Source: an uncultured Bacilli bacterium
Lineage (GTDB): Bacteria; Bacillota_I; Bacilli_A; RFN20; CAG-826
Reading direction: 5' to 3'
Length of the DNA stretch: 10,631 bases
NCBI GenBank assembly: GCA_905236535.1
Contig: CAJOQN010000048.1
Span: 1-10,631 of the forward strand
Position 1 is the stretch's first letter, and every line of letters starts with the position of its first letter. Shown here in pieces: positions 1 to 5,987 of this stretch. Below the pieces are notes generated by a model, which saw only the letters and a program-made list of their open reading frames with translations, did not search any database and was not told the DNA's origin. Made by a program: the position numbers and the translations under genes.

Positions 1-848
1 ATAATCAAACCGATACCTTCATCTTAGGCTTTATTGATCCAAGCAAATCACAAGTTGGTTCATATTCTGTCGGTATCAAAGGAATTGATATTATTATTGG
101 AATTATCTCTAATCTAGGAACGGTCTTTATTCCTAGAAGTGCTTATTATTATTCCAAAGAAAATAAGTTCTTCTTTAAGAACCTCATCAAATATTCAATG
201 AACATTTGTATGTTTATTGTTATCCCCGCGATTGTCACCATGATTATATTGTCTAAACCCATATGTTCACTCATCTCTGGTAATACCGATTTAGTGGGTA
301 ATTCTATAGGAGGATATAATGATTCATATATCGTCTTAATGACCTTAGGAACGATGATGTTAACATATTCATTAGGAGAGATTATCTATGGTCAAGTCCT
401 CCTCCCAATGAAACAAGAAAAATATTATTTAATCGCCCTTTTGCTGGGAGTTTTGCTAAATGGTGCGCTTTCTGTTGTCTTAGGAAAATTTGTCTTTAAT
501 GAGCATCCGGCGATAGGCGTGGCCATCGGCACGGTGTTAACTGATGTTCTCATTTTTATCTTCCTCATCATCAAAACCTGGACTTGGGTTAAAGATGCGT
601 TGTTCAACAAAAATACTTTAAAATTATTCTTCGCGAATATCGTTATCGCGGGAGTGACATTAGGATTATATATCTTATTCCCAATCATCTTTAAAAATCT
701 ATCTCAAACATGGTTACATGTCTTAGAGCTCGGAGTAATTGTTTTAATCGATGCAATTATCTATATCGCTTTATGCGCTTTAATGAAAGAAAATCTCATC
801 TATTCCTTCATCAAAAAGAAAGATGAGAATCAAGAAATAACGGAATAA
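1..848 (+). CDS. Polysaccharide (Wzx/RfbX-type) flippase, 3' part
   Basis: The frame is open from the left edge (first full codon at 3) to TAA at 846-848, giving 281 residues of a membrane protein whose N-terminus lies outside the window. The start resembles the middle of oligosaccharide flippases: a charged DTFILGFID segment, then VGSYSVGIKGIDI and a short loop FIPRSAYYYSKE. Roughly six hydrophobic segments follow, including ones near residues 66-90, 120-133, 141-163, 169-191 and 209-232. The C-terminus is short, Lys/Glu-rich and cytoplasmic-looking. Members of this MOP-superfamily group move lipid-linked sugar repeat units across the cytoplasmic membrane for capsule, teichoic-type or exopolysaccharide assembly. 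The specific substrate cannot be read from this fragment. An internal ATG at 198 is not the start, because the homologous-looking sequence continues upstream. A terminator follows directly. Family assignment is from remembered patterns; another MOP-family exporter remains possible. Confidence 0.8.
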   Translation, partial: NQTDTFILGFIDPSKSQVGSYSVGIKGIDIIIGIISNLGTVFIPRSAYYYSKENKFFFKNLIKYSMNICMFIVIPAIVTMIILSKPICSLISGNTDLVGNSIGGYNDSYIVLMTLGTMMLTYSLGEIIYGQVLLPMKQEKYYLIALLLGVLLNGALSVVLGKFVFNEHPAIGVAIGTVLTDVLIFIFLIIKTWTWVKDALFNKNTLKLFFANIVIAGVTLGLYILFPIIFKNLSQTWLHVLELGVIVLIDAIIYIALCALMKENLIYSFIKKKDENQEITE

Positions 849-851
849 TAA

Positions 852-881
852 AAAGAGGAGTTAACCAAAAATCTCCTCTTT
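852..881 (+). terminator. Rho-independent terminator of the flippase gene
   Basis: A perfect 9-bp stem, AAAGAGGAG (852-860) with CTCCTCTTT (873-881), has a 12-nt loop and is followed by CTTTTTATC. It begins 3 nt after the flippase stop codon. Confidence 0.85.
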
Positions 882-989
882 CTTTTTATCATGTTCTTCT
901 TTAGAAATTACTCCCACCTTTAAGGAATCTATCATTCATATAATCATTCCTTGATAAAAACCATAGCAAATTAATAATCATAGATTAAT
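882..989. other. Intergenic stretch without a recognised gene
   Basis: This lies between the flippase terminator and the end of the minus-strand small RNA. The only structure seen is a 7-bp inverted repeat, AAGGAAT (922-928) with ATTCCTT (946-952), with a 17-nt AT-rich loop. No RBS-led open frame and no convincing promoter were found. Confidence 0.5.
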
Positions 990-1087
990 AAAAAAAGCCC
1001 TTATTCTATGAAAGCAATAAGGGCGGAGGTGTGAAAAAAACAATAAACAACTGGCTACACTAAAATGAGAGTTGATAGTTCTTTGTT
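990..1087 (-). ncRNA. Candidate small RNA of about 98 nt with a CACACCTCCGCCC motif
   Basis: A self-contained minus-strand transcription unit. An extended -10 box predicts a start near 1087, and a clear intrinsic terminator with seven T residues ends it near 990. No RBS-led open frame lies between them. The transcript contains a weak CAACT/AGTTG pairing, then a U-rich single-stranded-looking stretch and the pyrimidine motif CACACCTCCGCCC at 1021-1033, just before the terminator stem. ACCUCC is complementary to Shine-Dalgarno sequences, a feature known from Gram-positive trans-acting sRNAs such as RsaE and FsrA and from some type I antitoxin RNAs. The unit sits between the flippase and the terminator downstream of the nuclease-like lipoprotein. 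Promoter plus terminator are directly visible; regulatory function is inference. Confidence 0.5.
997..1024 (-). terminator. Rho-independent terminator of the candidate small RNA
   Basis: On the minus strand, GCCCTTATT (1024-1016) pairs with AATAAGGGC (1005-997) around a 10-nt loop. Seven T residues follow at 996-990. The uridine tract on this strand, with no T-run on the other, fixes the direction. Confidence 0.85.
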
Positions 1088-1093
1088 AATAAT

Positions 1094-1102
1094 ATTATAG
1101 CA
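1094..1102 (-). promoter_or_regulatory. Extended -10 promoter of the candidate small RNA
   Basis: Read on the minus strand this is TGCTATAAT, a consensus extended -10. No good -35 is visible; the best at 16-17 nt spacing is TTTATT or TTTTAT, which is typical where an extended -10 compensates. A second TATAAT lies 11 nt upstream (1105-1110). The predicted start is A at about 1087. Confidence 0.6.
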
Positions 1103-1126
1103 TAATTATAGTGATAATAAAAGAAA

Positions 1127-1146
1127 TTCCCCACTTAAGTGGGGAA
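1127..1146 (-). terminator. Rho-independent terminator downstream of the nuclease-like lipoprotein region
   Basis: A near-perfect palindrome built from TTCCCCAC and GTGGGGAA around a central TTAA, followed on the minus strand by TTTCTTTTATT. It lies 120 nt past the lipoprotein stop codon but only 4 nt past the stop of the small remnant frame at 1151-1216. It may originally have belonged to a gene now lost. Confidence 0.75.
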
Positions 1147-1150
1147 AATT

Positions 1151-1216
1151 TTATTCATATAACTCTTTAAACTTTGCTGGTTTCTCTTCTAGCGCTTCTC
1201 CTGAAACATAAACCAT
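1151..1216 (-). pseudogene. Possible C-terminal remnant of a lost gene (21 codons)
   Basis: A short minus-strand frame starts at ATG 1216-1214, ends in TAA at 1151, and includes GEALEEKPAKFKELYE. It has no Shine-Dalgarno sequence, and an in-frame TAA lies three codons upstream, so it is unlikely to be an expressed gene as it stands. It looks like the charged helical end of a cytoplasmic protein, and a strong terminator follows its stop codon within 4 nt, as at a genuine gene end. I do not recognise the parent family. Chance is a real alternative for a frame this short. Confidence 0.2.
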
Positions 1217-1248
1217 GCAATTGACTTAAATTAAAGCTTAACCAGCAA
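1174..1248. repeat. Nine-base inverted repeat in the 3' region of the nuclease-like lipoprotein
   Basis: TTGCTGGTT (1174-1182) and its exact reverse complement AACCAGCAA (1240-1248) are separated by 57 nt. In the minus-strand transcript these could close a long stem enclosing the remnant frame. One arm lies inside that frame. Confidence 0.35.
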
Positions 1249-1265
1249 CTATTTTGAATATTTAT

Positions 1266-3434
1266 CTACCACATCAAATCCGCGTAGATTGGAGAATGGT
1301 CAGACGCTAATAAAGATTCTCTATTATGCACTGTATCTGCATATAAAGATCTAATAAAGACATCAGCAAAAATATGATCAATTGAAGAGGTTGTTTTAAC
1401 ATTCTTCGGAAGGAATGAAACAGTCCCTAATAACCAACACGCTTCGTTGGTGGTTGTTCTTTCTTTCGTGCTCACTTTAATATCATTACCCAAGTGATAT
1501 CCAGAACATATTAATCCCACATCTTCAGCTTCTTTGGTGTCATATAGATCAATCGCATTCTCTAAAAGAGTGTTATATGATTCAGAATTATCAGAGGAGT
1601 TCCAGTCCCCAGTCATAAAGACCGGAATTTGATAATGTGATTCTTCCATCCAAGTATTGTAATAATTAGCGATTAATTTCGCTTGTTTCACTCTATCAGC
1701 TTCGGTTAAGTTCCAGTGATTAGAGGTCACAATAAATTGAGTGCCGATATAATCTCCAGCGATGAATTCAAATAATCCTTTAGTGAGATTACGACAATTA
1801 TCATTATCATTAGGGGTTAATCTAATTTGCTCATAACTAATTAGTTTCACCGTGGAGGTATTATATGCGAGTGTGCAGTAATTAGTGTACCCACTTACTT
1901 TATTATTGTTTCTATTCACTATCGCATATCCATCTAATAGTCTATCCCCTTGAGCGTACCACTCATCATCATATTCTTGGAGTCCAACGACATCAGGAAG
2001 ATATCTTTCAATCGTATTAAAAGCGGCGTTTGCCCGATCATCACTAACTGGGGGTTTGTTATTATAATCATCTGAAAGGACGTTAAAAGACATAATACGC
2101 CCGACAGTTCCTTTCTTTCTAAAGTCTGCGTTTTCTTTGATATCAAAGAATGAATCTTCAAAAGTCCATTTCGCTTTGATGTAATAATCTTGTTTAATCT
2201 CGGTGTCTAAATCAAACAAAGTGTTTTCATCTATATACCATTTGTCAAAGACAAAATTGTACACTCTTTTGGTGTTTGGGTCTTTATAAGTATGTTTTAA
2301 AGATGGAAGTTTTGCGATTTCTCCATAATATACTTTTTGTTTTAAAAATGTCTCACTTGCCCCTTTCGTGTCCATTGTAATCGTAAAGCAAGTGTCTTTT
2401 TCGTCATAATATTGACTCTTTACTTGATATAATCCAAAACCGATATAATCCACCCATGAGGAGATGGAATAATAAAGTTTTCCATTAATTTCGCATATTC
2501 CTTGATAATTGTAATCCGTGGAGAATTGGTTTTCTTCTTTGACATTGATCCCTTGAAGGAAGATTCTTTCCATATCCCAGGTATAAACTGCGAGTTCACA
2601 ACTCCCATTCACAAAATATATCGCATAGATATAATTCTTTTTCACTTGAATACCATTAAGTCTTAAGCCATTTGGGGTTTGATAAATATCATCGATTTCG
2701 ATATCTAGGAGATAACCATTTTTCTTATCATATTGATAAGTTCTTGCAATTCTATTATTCTCATTTTTAATAACCACAAAGGTTTTATCTTTATAATTAC
2801 CGATATGCTCAACTTCTTCGTTAGAATCTAAATCAAATTCCTCAAAGACATAATTATCATCGATAAGGTTTAATTCTCGGTCAAATTTGAGGATTTTACC
2901 ATTATAGACTTTTGAGCCTTTATATGAGGTATAATCATCCGCGGTGGTTCTACTGACATAAAACTCATTATTAAAATATGAAAGTCTAACCGCATTGCCC
3001 CACACAAATGAAACATTCGTATAATCGATGATATTTAAAGAAGTATCATATTTAACGATAATTCCAACATCATATCCACTTCCCTCTGTGCTTCCAGAGT
3101 TCGCATTTAAAATGGTGTAGAGATATGTTCCATCCGTACACATTCCTTTAGGAATATAAAAAGCAGAATAACTCACTGAAGTTTTATCATCTTCAACATA
3201 AGTATTTATTGCTTTAGTGAATCTAATCGCTGATTTTTTCTTTCCGATTTGCTCACTTGAAAGGATTAAGGGGTCATCATAAAAATAAGCATCATCCGCG
3301 AGTTGACCAAAAACATCCCCAATAATATCTTCCTCTTCTTCTTTTGTGTTTTGATGAGTATTACACCCCACGATTGAAAATAAAAAAGAAGGAATGATTA
3401 AAGGGAGGATAAATTTCTTAATATTATTTCTCAT
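1266..3434 (-). CDS. Secreted lipoprotein with endonuclease/exonuclease/phosphatase domain and InlB-type repeat
   Basis: 722 residues. The N-terminus is a lipoprotein signal (Lys6-Lys7, hydrophobic core, lipobox IVGC with Cys24), so the mature protein should be anchored outside the cytoplasmic membrane. Residues about 85-345 are beta-rich with repeated KYDxxLNIID-like strands and resemble a beta-propeller. Residues about 350-423 match the InlB B-repeat/Flg_new pattern (TITMDTKG, then FDKWYIDENTLFDLDTEI and IKAKW). Residues about 446-722 are an EEP (DNase I-like) domain with every expected motif: SFN (Asn451), LQE (Glu487), SNHWN (His573), GDWN (Asp610, Asn612), SIDHIF (Asp686) and SDH (Asp712-His713). 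The catalytic set is therefore intact, and a metal-dependent phosphodiesterase is likely. Substrates in this fold include DNA, RNA, phospholipids and sugar phosphates, so the substrate stays open; nucleic acid scavenging is one option. The RBS is weak (AGG, about 11 nt before ATG). It stands alone with its own promoter. Confidence 0.85.
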   Translation of the reverse strand: MRNNIKKFILPLIIPSFLFSIVGCNTHQNTKEEEEDIIGDVFGQLADDAYFYDDPLILSSEQIGKKKSAIRFTKAINTYVEDDKTSVSYSAFYIPKGMCTDGTYLYTILNANSGSTEGSGYDVGIIVKYDTSLNIIDYTNVSFVWGNAVRLSYFNNEFYVSRTTADDYTSYKGSKVYNGKILKFDRELNLIDDNYVFEEFDLDSNEEVEHIGNYKDKTFVVIKNENNRIARTYQYDKKNGYLLDIEIDDIYQTPNGLRLNGIQVKKNYIYAIYFVNGSCELAVYTWDMERIFLQGINVKEENQFSTDYNYQGICEINGKLYYSISSWVDYIGFGLYQVKSQYYDEKDTCFTITMDTKGASETFLKQKVYYGEIAKLPSLKHTYKDPNTKRVYNFVFDKWYIDENTLFDLDTEIKQDYYIKAKWTFEDSFFDIKENADFRKKGTVGRIMSFNVLSDDYNNKPPVSDDRANAAFNTIERYLPDVVGLQEYDDEWYAQGDRLLDGYAIVNRNNNKVSGYTNYCTLAYNTSTVKLISYEQIRLTPNDNDNCRNLTKGLFEFIAGDYIGTQFIVTSNHWNLTEADRVKQAKLIANYYNTWMEESHYQIPVFMTGDWNSSDNSESYNTLLENAIDLYDTKEAEDVGLICSGYHLGNDIKVSTKERTTTNEACWLLGTVSFLPKNVKTTSSIDHIFADVFIRSLYADTVHNRESLLASDHSPIYADLMW

Positions 3435-3455
3435 TACGATGTAAAACCTATTAAT

Positions 3456-3484
3456 AATGTATGTTTTTTTATCCTTTTAATCAA
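3456..3484 (-). promoter_or_regulatory. Promoter of the nuclease-like lipoprotein
   Basis: TTGATT (3484-3479), a 17-nt spacer and TACATT (3461-3456) on the minus strand. The predicted start is near 3449, giving a 5' leader of about 15 nt. It directly follows the cysK terminator. Confidence 0.5.
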
Positions 3485-3498
3485 TATTGATAATAAAA

Positions 3499-3516
3499 AA
3501 GGACCTTAAGGTCCTT
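3499..3516 (-). terminator. Rho-independent terminator of cysK
   Basis: An 18-nt palindrome, AAGGACCTTAAGGTCCTT, begins 5 nt after the cysK stop codon and is followed on the minus strand by TTTTATT. A T-tract also follows on the plus strand, so it may work in both directions. Confidence 0.8.
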
Positions 3517-3520
3517 GTTT

Positions 3521-4447
3521 TTATTCTTCTTCAAATAGTGGGGTGGATAAATATCGATCTCCATCGTCTGGGCAAAGAACGACAATGTTCTTATCTTTAT
3601 ATTCCTCTATTGAGGCGATGAGAATTCCTACATGTAAGGCCGCTCCTGAAGAGATACCCACAAGGGTTCCTTCTTTCTTTCCCATCAATCTCGCTGCTTG
3701 ATAAGCTTCTTCTTCGTTAACCGTTATTACGCGATTATAGATAGAAGTATCTAGTGTTTGAGGAACAAATCCCGCGCCAATACCTTGGATGCCGTGTTTT
3801 CCGCTTCTTCCTTCGCTTAAGACTGGTGAACCAGCAGGTTCCACAGCGATTATTTCAACGTTTGGATTTTGTTCTTTTAAATATCTTCCAACACCGCTGA
3901 TTGTCCCACCTGTTCCTACCCCAGCGATAAAGACATCAACTTGACCATTTAAATCTCTATAGATTTCTGGACCGGTGGTCTCATAATGAGCCTTAGGATT
4001 AGATGGATTAACAAATTGTCCTAAAATAATGGAATTAGGGATTTCTTTTTGAAGTTCATCCGCTTTAGCGATTGCCCCTTTCATCCCAAGTGATGGATCA
4101 GTTAAGATTAATTCCGCTCCATAGGCCTTAAGGAGTTTTCTTCTTTCAATGGACATGCTCGATGGCATCGTAAGAATCACGCGATATCCTTTCATCGCTC
4201 CAATAGAGGCTAAACCAATACCGGTGTTGCCACTCGTGGGTTCAACGATGACACTACCTGGTTTTAATATACCTTGAGCTTCCGCATCTTTAATCATATA
4301 AAGAGCGATTCTATCTTTGACAGATCCTGCAGGATTAAAAGATTCCATCTTTCCAAAAAGATGTCCTTTTAATTGAAGTTCATCTTCTAAATGATTTAAT
4401 TCAATAAGGGGAGTATTACCAACATATTCATAGGTTTTTTTGTTCAT
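3521..4447 (-). CDS. cysK: Cysteine synthase (O-acetylserine sulfhydrylase)
   Basis: 308 residues, the usual length for CysK. This PLP-dependent cytoplasmic enzyme makes L-cysteine from O-acetylserine and sulfide. Visible family signatures are GNTPLIEL (10-17), the PLP lysine in NPAGSVKDR (Lys44), the substrate-binding TSGNTG loop (71-76), the phosphate-binding GTGGT loop (178-182), IQGIGAGFVP (220-229), SSG (266-268) and the end GDRYLSTPLF. IQGIGAGF favours CysK over CysM. The start is the ATG at 4447, which has GAGGT six nt upstream; a TTG 21 codons earlier would lie upstream of the promoter's predicted start and lacks an RBS. No cysE or sulfur-assimilation gene is next to it. The leader is too short for a T-box or S-box, so no riboswitch is seen. 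A strong terminator follows. It is downstream of the DUF3990/HTH pair, with no terminator between, so some read-through from that operon is possible. Confidence 0.95.
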   Translation of the reverse strand: MNKKTYEYVGNTPLIELNHLEDELQLKGHLFGKMESFNPAGSVKDRIALYMIKDAEAQGILKPGSVIVEPTSGNTGIGLASIGAMKGYRVILTMPSSMSIERRKLLKAYGAELILTDPSLGMKGAIAKADELQKEIPNSIILGQFVNPSNPKAHYETTGPEIYRDLNGQVDVFIAGVGTGGTISGVGRYLKEQNPNVEIIAVEPAGSPVLSEGRSGKHGIQGIGAGFVPQTLDTSIYNRVITVNEEEAYQAARLMGKKEGTLVGISSGAALHVGILIASIEEYKDKNIVVLCPDDGDRYLSTPLFEEE

Positions 4448-4453
4448 ATTAAT

Positions 4454-4497
4454 ACCTCGTTTTATCAAATTATGATGATATTGTAGATAGTTTGCAA
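4454..4497 (-). promoter_or_regulatory. Promoter and ribosome binding site of cysK
   Basis: On the minus strand, TTGCAA (4497-4492), a 17-nt spacer and CATAAT (4474-4469), with a predicted start near 4462. The Shine-Dalgarno GAGGT is at 4458-4454, six nt before the ATG at 4447, and decides that start over the upstream TTG at 4510. Confidence 0.6.
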
Positions 4498-4540
4498 ATG
4501 ATATACTCAAAAATATAGATTTACTCCGTCTTTTAGTGAA

Positions 4541-5140
4541 TCACTGTTTGGTTTCAGAGATTGTTTCCATCCTTACCTTGAAGACATTCGCGAGTTTATA
4601 AATAGTTTCATAACTGGTTTTATTAACATCTCTTCTTCTTTGTTTAATGCTATATAACGTATCGTAAGGGATATCGGTCTTTTCGCTGACATCTTTAAGA
4701 GTGAAACCATATTCATTAAGTAAAAGGGAGAGGATTGATTGTTTTGAATATAGATTCTTAAAGACCTCGATAATATGCAAGAAATCCATCTCATGATATA
4801 AAGGAAAGAAATCATACATCTTTTTAAGTGGAAGATATATAAAAATAGCTTCAAAGGTCAGAGAAGTTTCTTTTTGAATTCTCATATAGCTTTCCGCGGA
4901 CCATAGACATTGATTAAAGACAGGGATAGATTCCATATCCACTTCTTTTACATCAAATAGCTGGGTGATAAGAGCATTATCGGTGATAATAGAGGAACGA
5001 TTCTCTTTTTCTATCGATTGAAAGAAAGAAGAATATGAAATCATTCTTTCCACTGCTTTCAAGGAATAATTATTTTTATATCCATAAGAAAGCACTCTTT
5101 CTAAGAGATTTATATAATCAAAAATATAATTATCATTCAT
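4541..5140 (-). CDS. Helix-turn-helix protein, probable antitoxin of the DUF3990 gene
   Basis: 199 residues. The C-terminal part (about 133-195) is an XRE/Cro-like helix-turn-helix: GFTLKDVSEKTDIPYDTLYS followed by a basic QRRRD and then ETIYKLANVFKV. The N-terminal two thirds (1-130) is helical, with an aromatic segment FEAIFIYLPLKKMYDFFPLY followed by HEMDF. I do not know it as a named family; it could be the part that binds the partner protein. The gene starts inside the end of the DUF3990 gene (8-nt overlap ATGAATGA) and has AGGG six nt before its ATG, so the two are translationally linked. A DNA-binding protein paired this tightly with a DUF3990 protein suggests an antitoxin that also represses the operon. 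It ends in TGA; no terminator precedes cysK. The HTH is firm; the antitoxin role is inferred from context. Confidence 0.7.
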   Translation of the reverse strand: MNDNYIFDYINLLERVLSYGYKNNYSLKAVERMISYSSFFQSIEKENRSSIITDNALITQLFDVKEVDMESIPVFNQCLWSAESYMRIQKETSLTFEAIFIYLPLKKMYDFFPLYHEMDFLHIIEVFKNLYSKQSILSLLLNEYGFTLKDVSEKTDIPYDTLYSIKQRRRDVNKTSYETIYKLANVFKVRMETISETKQ

Positions 5141-5792
5141 CTTCTTCCCTCATTAAATCTAAGATATATTTTTTCTTAGGATCTCTTGGCCTATTCAATA
5201 ATGCATCAAATTCATTACTGGCTTTATTAATAATAGAGTAATAATACCCTAAATAACGATTATCACATTCAATAATCCCTTTAAATTTAAGTAAATCAAT
5301 GGCCTTTTGAGACATAAACGCATATTGAATTCCAAGATGGCCAGACATAAAAACATCTTCTAAATCATCAAAAGATAAATCATTAGAAATAAAACGGATT
5401 GGAAATCTAAAATATGAATCATCCGCGCGGAAACCAATAACAACATCATAATCGTTCACGTCGATATAATATTTTTCTAGCCATTTAAGCACTAGATGGT
5501 TATTGATTTTAAAGGTGGAATCTAATTCACGAAAATGCATCAAAATCGCTATCCAATTAAGGACGCTATATTTCGTCTTGTTGGTCAAATCTAATATCTT
5601 TAAAGATTTAAACGAGGACTCCTCAATCTCATATTTATTAACAATTCCTAAAGAATCATTTCGTGAGGCCCACGACTTCGCGCTTTCTAAATCTAAGGTC
5701 ATATAAAAAGATGGACCATAGTCATTTCTTTCGTTTGAGCCATGGATCAGAGGCTTTTCAATAATTCTTTTGCTTCCGTGATAAATAATCAT
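5133..5792 (-). CDS. DUF3990 ADP-ribosyltransferase-like protein, probable toxin
   Basis: 219 residues, no signal peptide, cytoplasmic. It begins MIIYHGS, the hallmark start of DUF3990 proteins, whose His5-Gly6 corresponds to the NAD-binding His of the ADP-ribosyltransferase fold. YGPSFYMTLDLESAKSWA (25-42) matches the second conserved Y-G-x-x-F-Y-x-T strand-helix. YDVVIGFRADD (115-125) is the central strand, and QYAFMSQKAI (156-165) fits the QxxFxTxKAL box that supplies the last catalytic residue in the H-Y-Q/E type. DUF3990 genes occur in Firmicutes beside small partner genes and are viewed as ART-fold toxins. Here the partner is the overlapping downstream helix-turn-helix gene. The target is unknown. 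The start is fixed by the family N-terminus, yet no Shine-Dalgarno precedes it and the -10 box is 7 nt away, so the message should be leaderless. Toxin activity is inferred, not shown. Confidence 0.7.
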   Translation of the reverse strand: MIIYHGSKRIIEKPLIHGSNERNDYGPSFYMTLDLESAKSWASRNDSLGIVNKYEIEESSFKSLKILDLTNKTKYSVLNWIAILMHFRELDSTFKINNHLVLKWLEKYYIDVNDYDVVIGFRADDSYFRFPIRFISNDLSFDDLEDVFMSGHLGIQYAFMSQKAIDLLKFKGIIECDNRYLGYYYSIINKASNEFDALLNRPRDPKKKYILDLMREEDE

Positions 5793-5798
5793 ATCTAA

Positions 5799-5826
5799 AT
5801 TATAGCAAAAATATGAGTCAAAACAA
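5799..5826 (-). promoter_or_regulatory. Promoter of the DUF3990/HTH operon, predicted leaderless
   Basis: On the minus strand, TTGTTT (5826-5821), a 16-nt spacer ending in TGC, and TATAAT (5804-5799), an extended -10. Counting seven nt from the last T places the transcription start at 5792, the A of the DUF3990 ATG. There is no AGGAGG-like sequence in between. Confidence 0.65.
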
Positions 5827-5834
5827 TGCCTTTT

Positions 5835-5850
5835 TCGTACTGTGGTACGA
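5835..5850. promoter_or_regulatory. Candidate operator upstream of the DUF3990/HTH promoter
   Basis: A perfect dyad, TCGTAC-TGTG-GTACGA, has 6-bp arms and lies 8 nt upstream of the -35 box. Its size and symmetry fit a dimeric HTH regulator, and the downstream HTH protein is the obvious candidate. On the plus strand it is followed by TTTTT, but the 6-bp stem is too short to call a terminator. Confidence 0.4.
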
Positions 5851-5920
5851 TTTTTAATGATTTTTATCTTTCATTACTAAGTTTAAAGAATATAAATGAT
5901 TGCATGGTCATATAGGTATC

Positions 5921-5937
5921 ATTCAAATTATTTGAAT
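5921..5937. repeat. AT-rich inverted repeat next to the lipoprotein operon terminator
   Basis: ATTCAAA and TTTGAAT (7 bp) around TTA, just downstream of the terminator at 5941-5971 on the minus strand. It may be a weak second hairpin or a protein site. It is AT-rich enough to be chance. Confidence 0.25.
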
Positions 5938-5940
5938 AAG

Positions 5941-5971
5941 AAAAAGCCACTCAATGACTGAGTGACCTTTT
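5941..5971 (-). terminator. Rho-independent terminator of the GntR-lipoprotein operon
   Basis: A 13-bp stem with two G-U pairs, loop 5954-5958, built on CACTCA/TGAGTG flanked by A-run and T-run. It ends in TTTTTCTTATT on the minus strand, 16 nt past the stop codon of the 445-residue lipoprotein. Confidence 0.85.
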
Positions 5972-5987
5972 AATGATGTAAATGTTA

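Noticed and set aside
922..952. Inverted repeat AAGGAAT/ATTCCTT as a terminator
   Set aside because: The stem is 7 bp and AT-rich with a 17-nt loop and no T-tract on either side, and no gene ends there.
1030..1062. Plus-strand mini-ORF GTG AAA AAA ACA at GGAGGTGTG
   Set aside because: The GTG overlaps the RBS-like sequence with no spacing and the frame stops after 10 codons. The opposite strand has the convincing promoter and terminator.
4448..4510. TTG start giving a 329-residue cysK product
   Set aside because: It precedes the predicted transcription start, has no RBS, and adds 21 residues not seen in CysK. The ATG at 4447 has GAGGT and matches the family start.
4541..5135. Mycoplasma-type code with TGA as Trp
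   Set aside because: No TGA occurs inside any convincing reading frame, Trp codons are TGG, and both TGA stops fall at sensible protein ends (one is followed at once by TAA).
5810..5820. TTGACT as -35 of the DUF3990 promoter
   Set aside because: It would be only 11 nt from TATAAT; TTGTTT at 16 nt with an extended -10 is the workable reading.
5896..5961. Short plus-strand ATG frame between the toxin and lipoprotein operons
   Set aside because: It has 21 codons, no RBS, and runs through the lipoprotein operon terminator.
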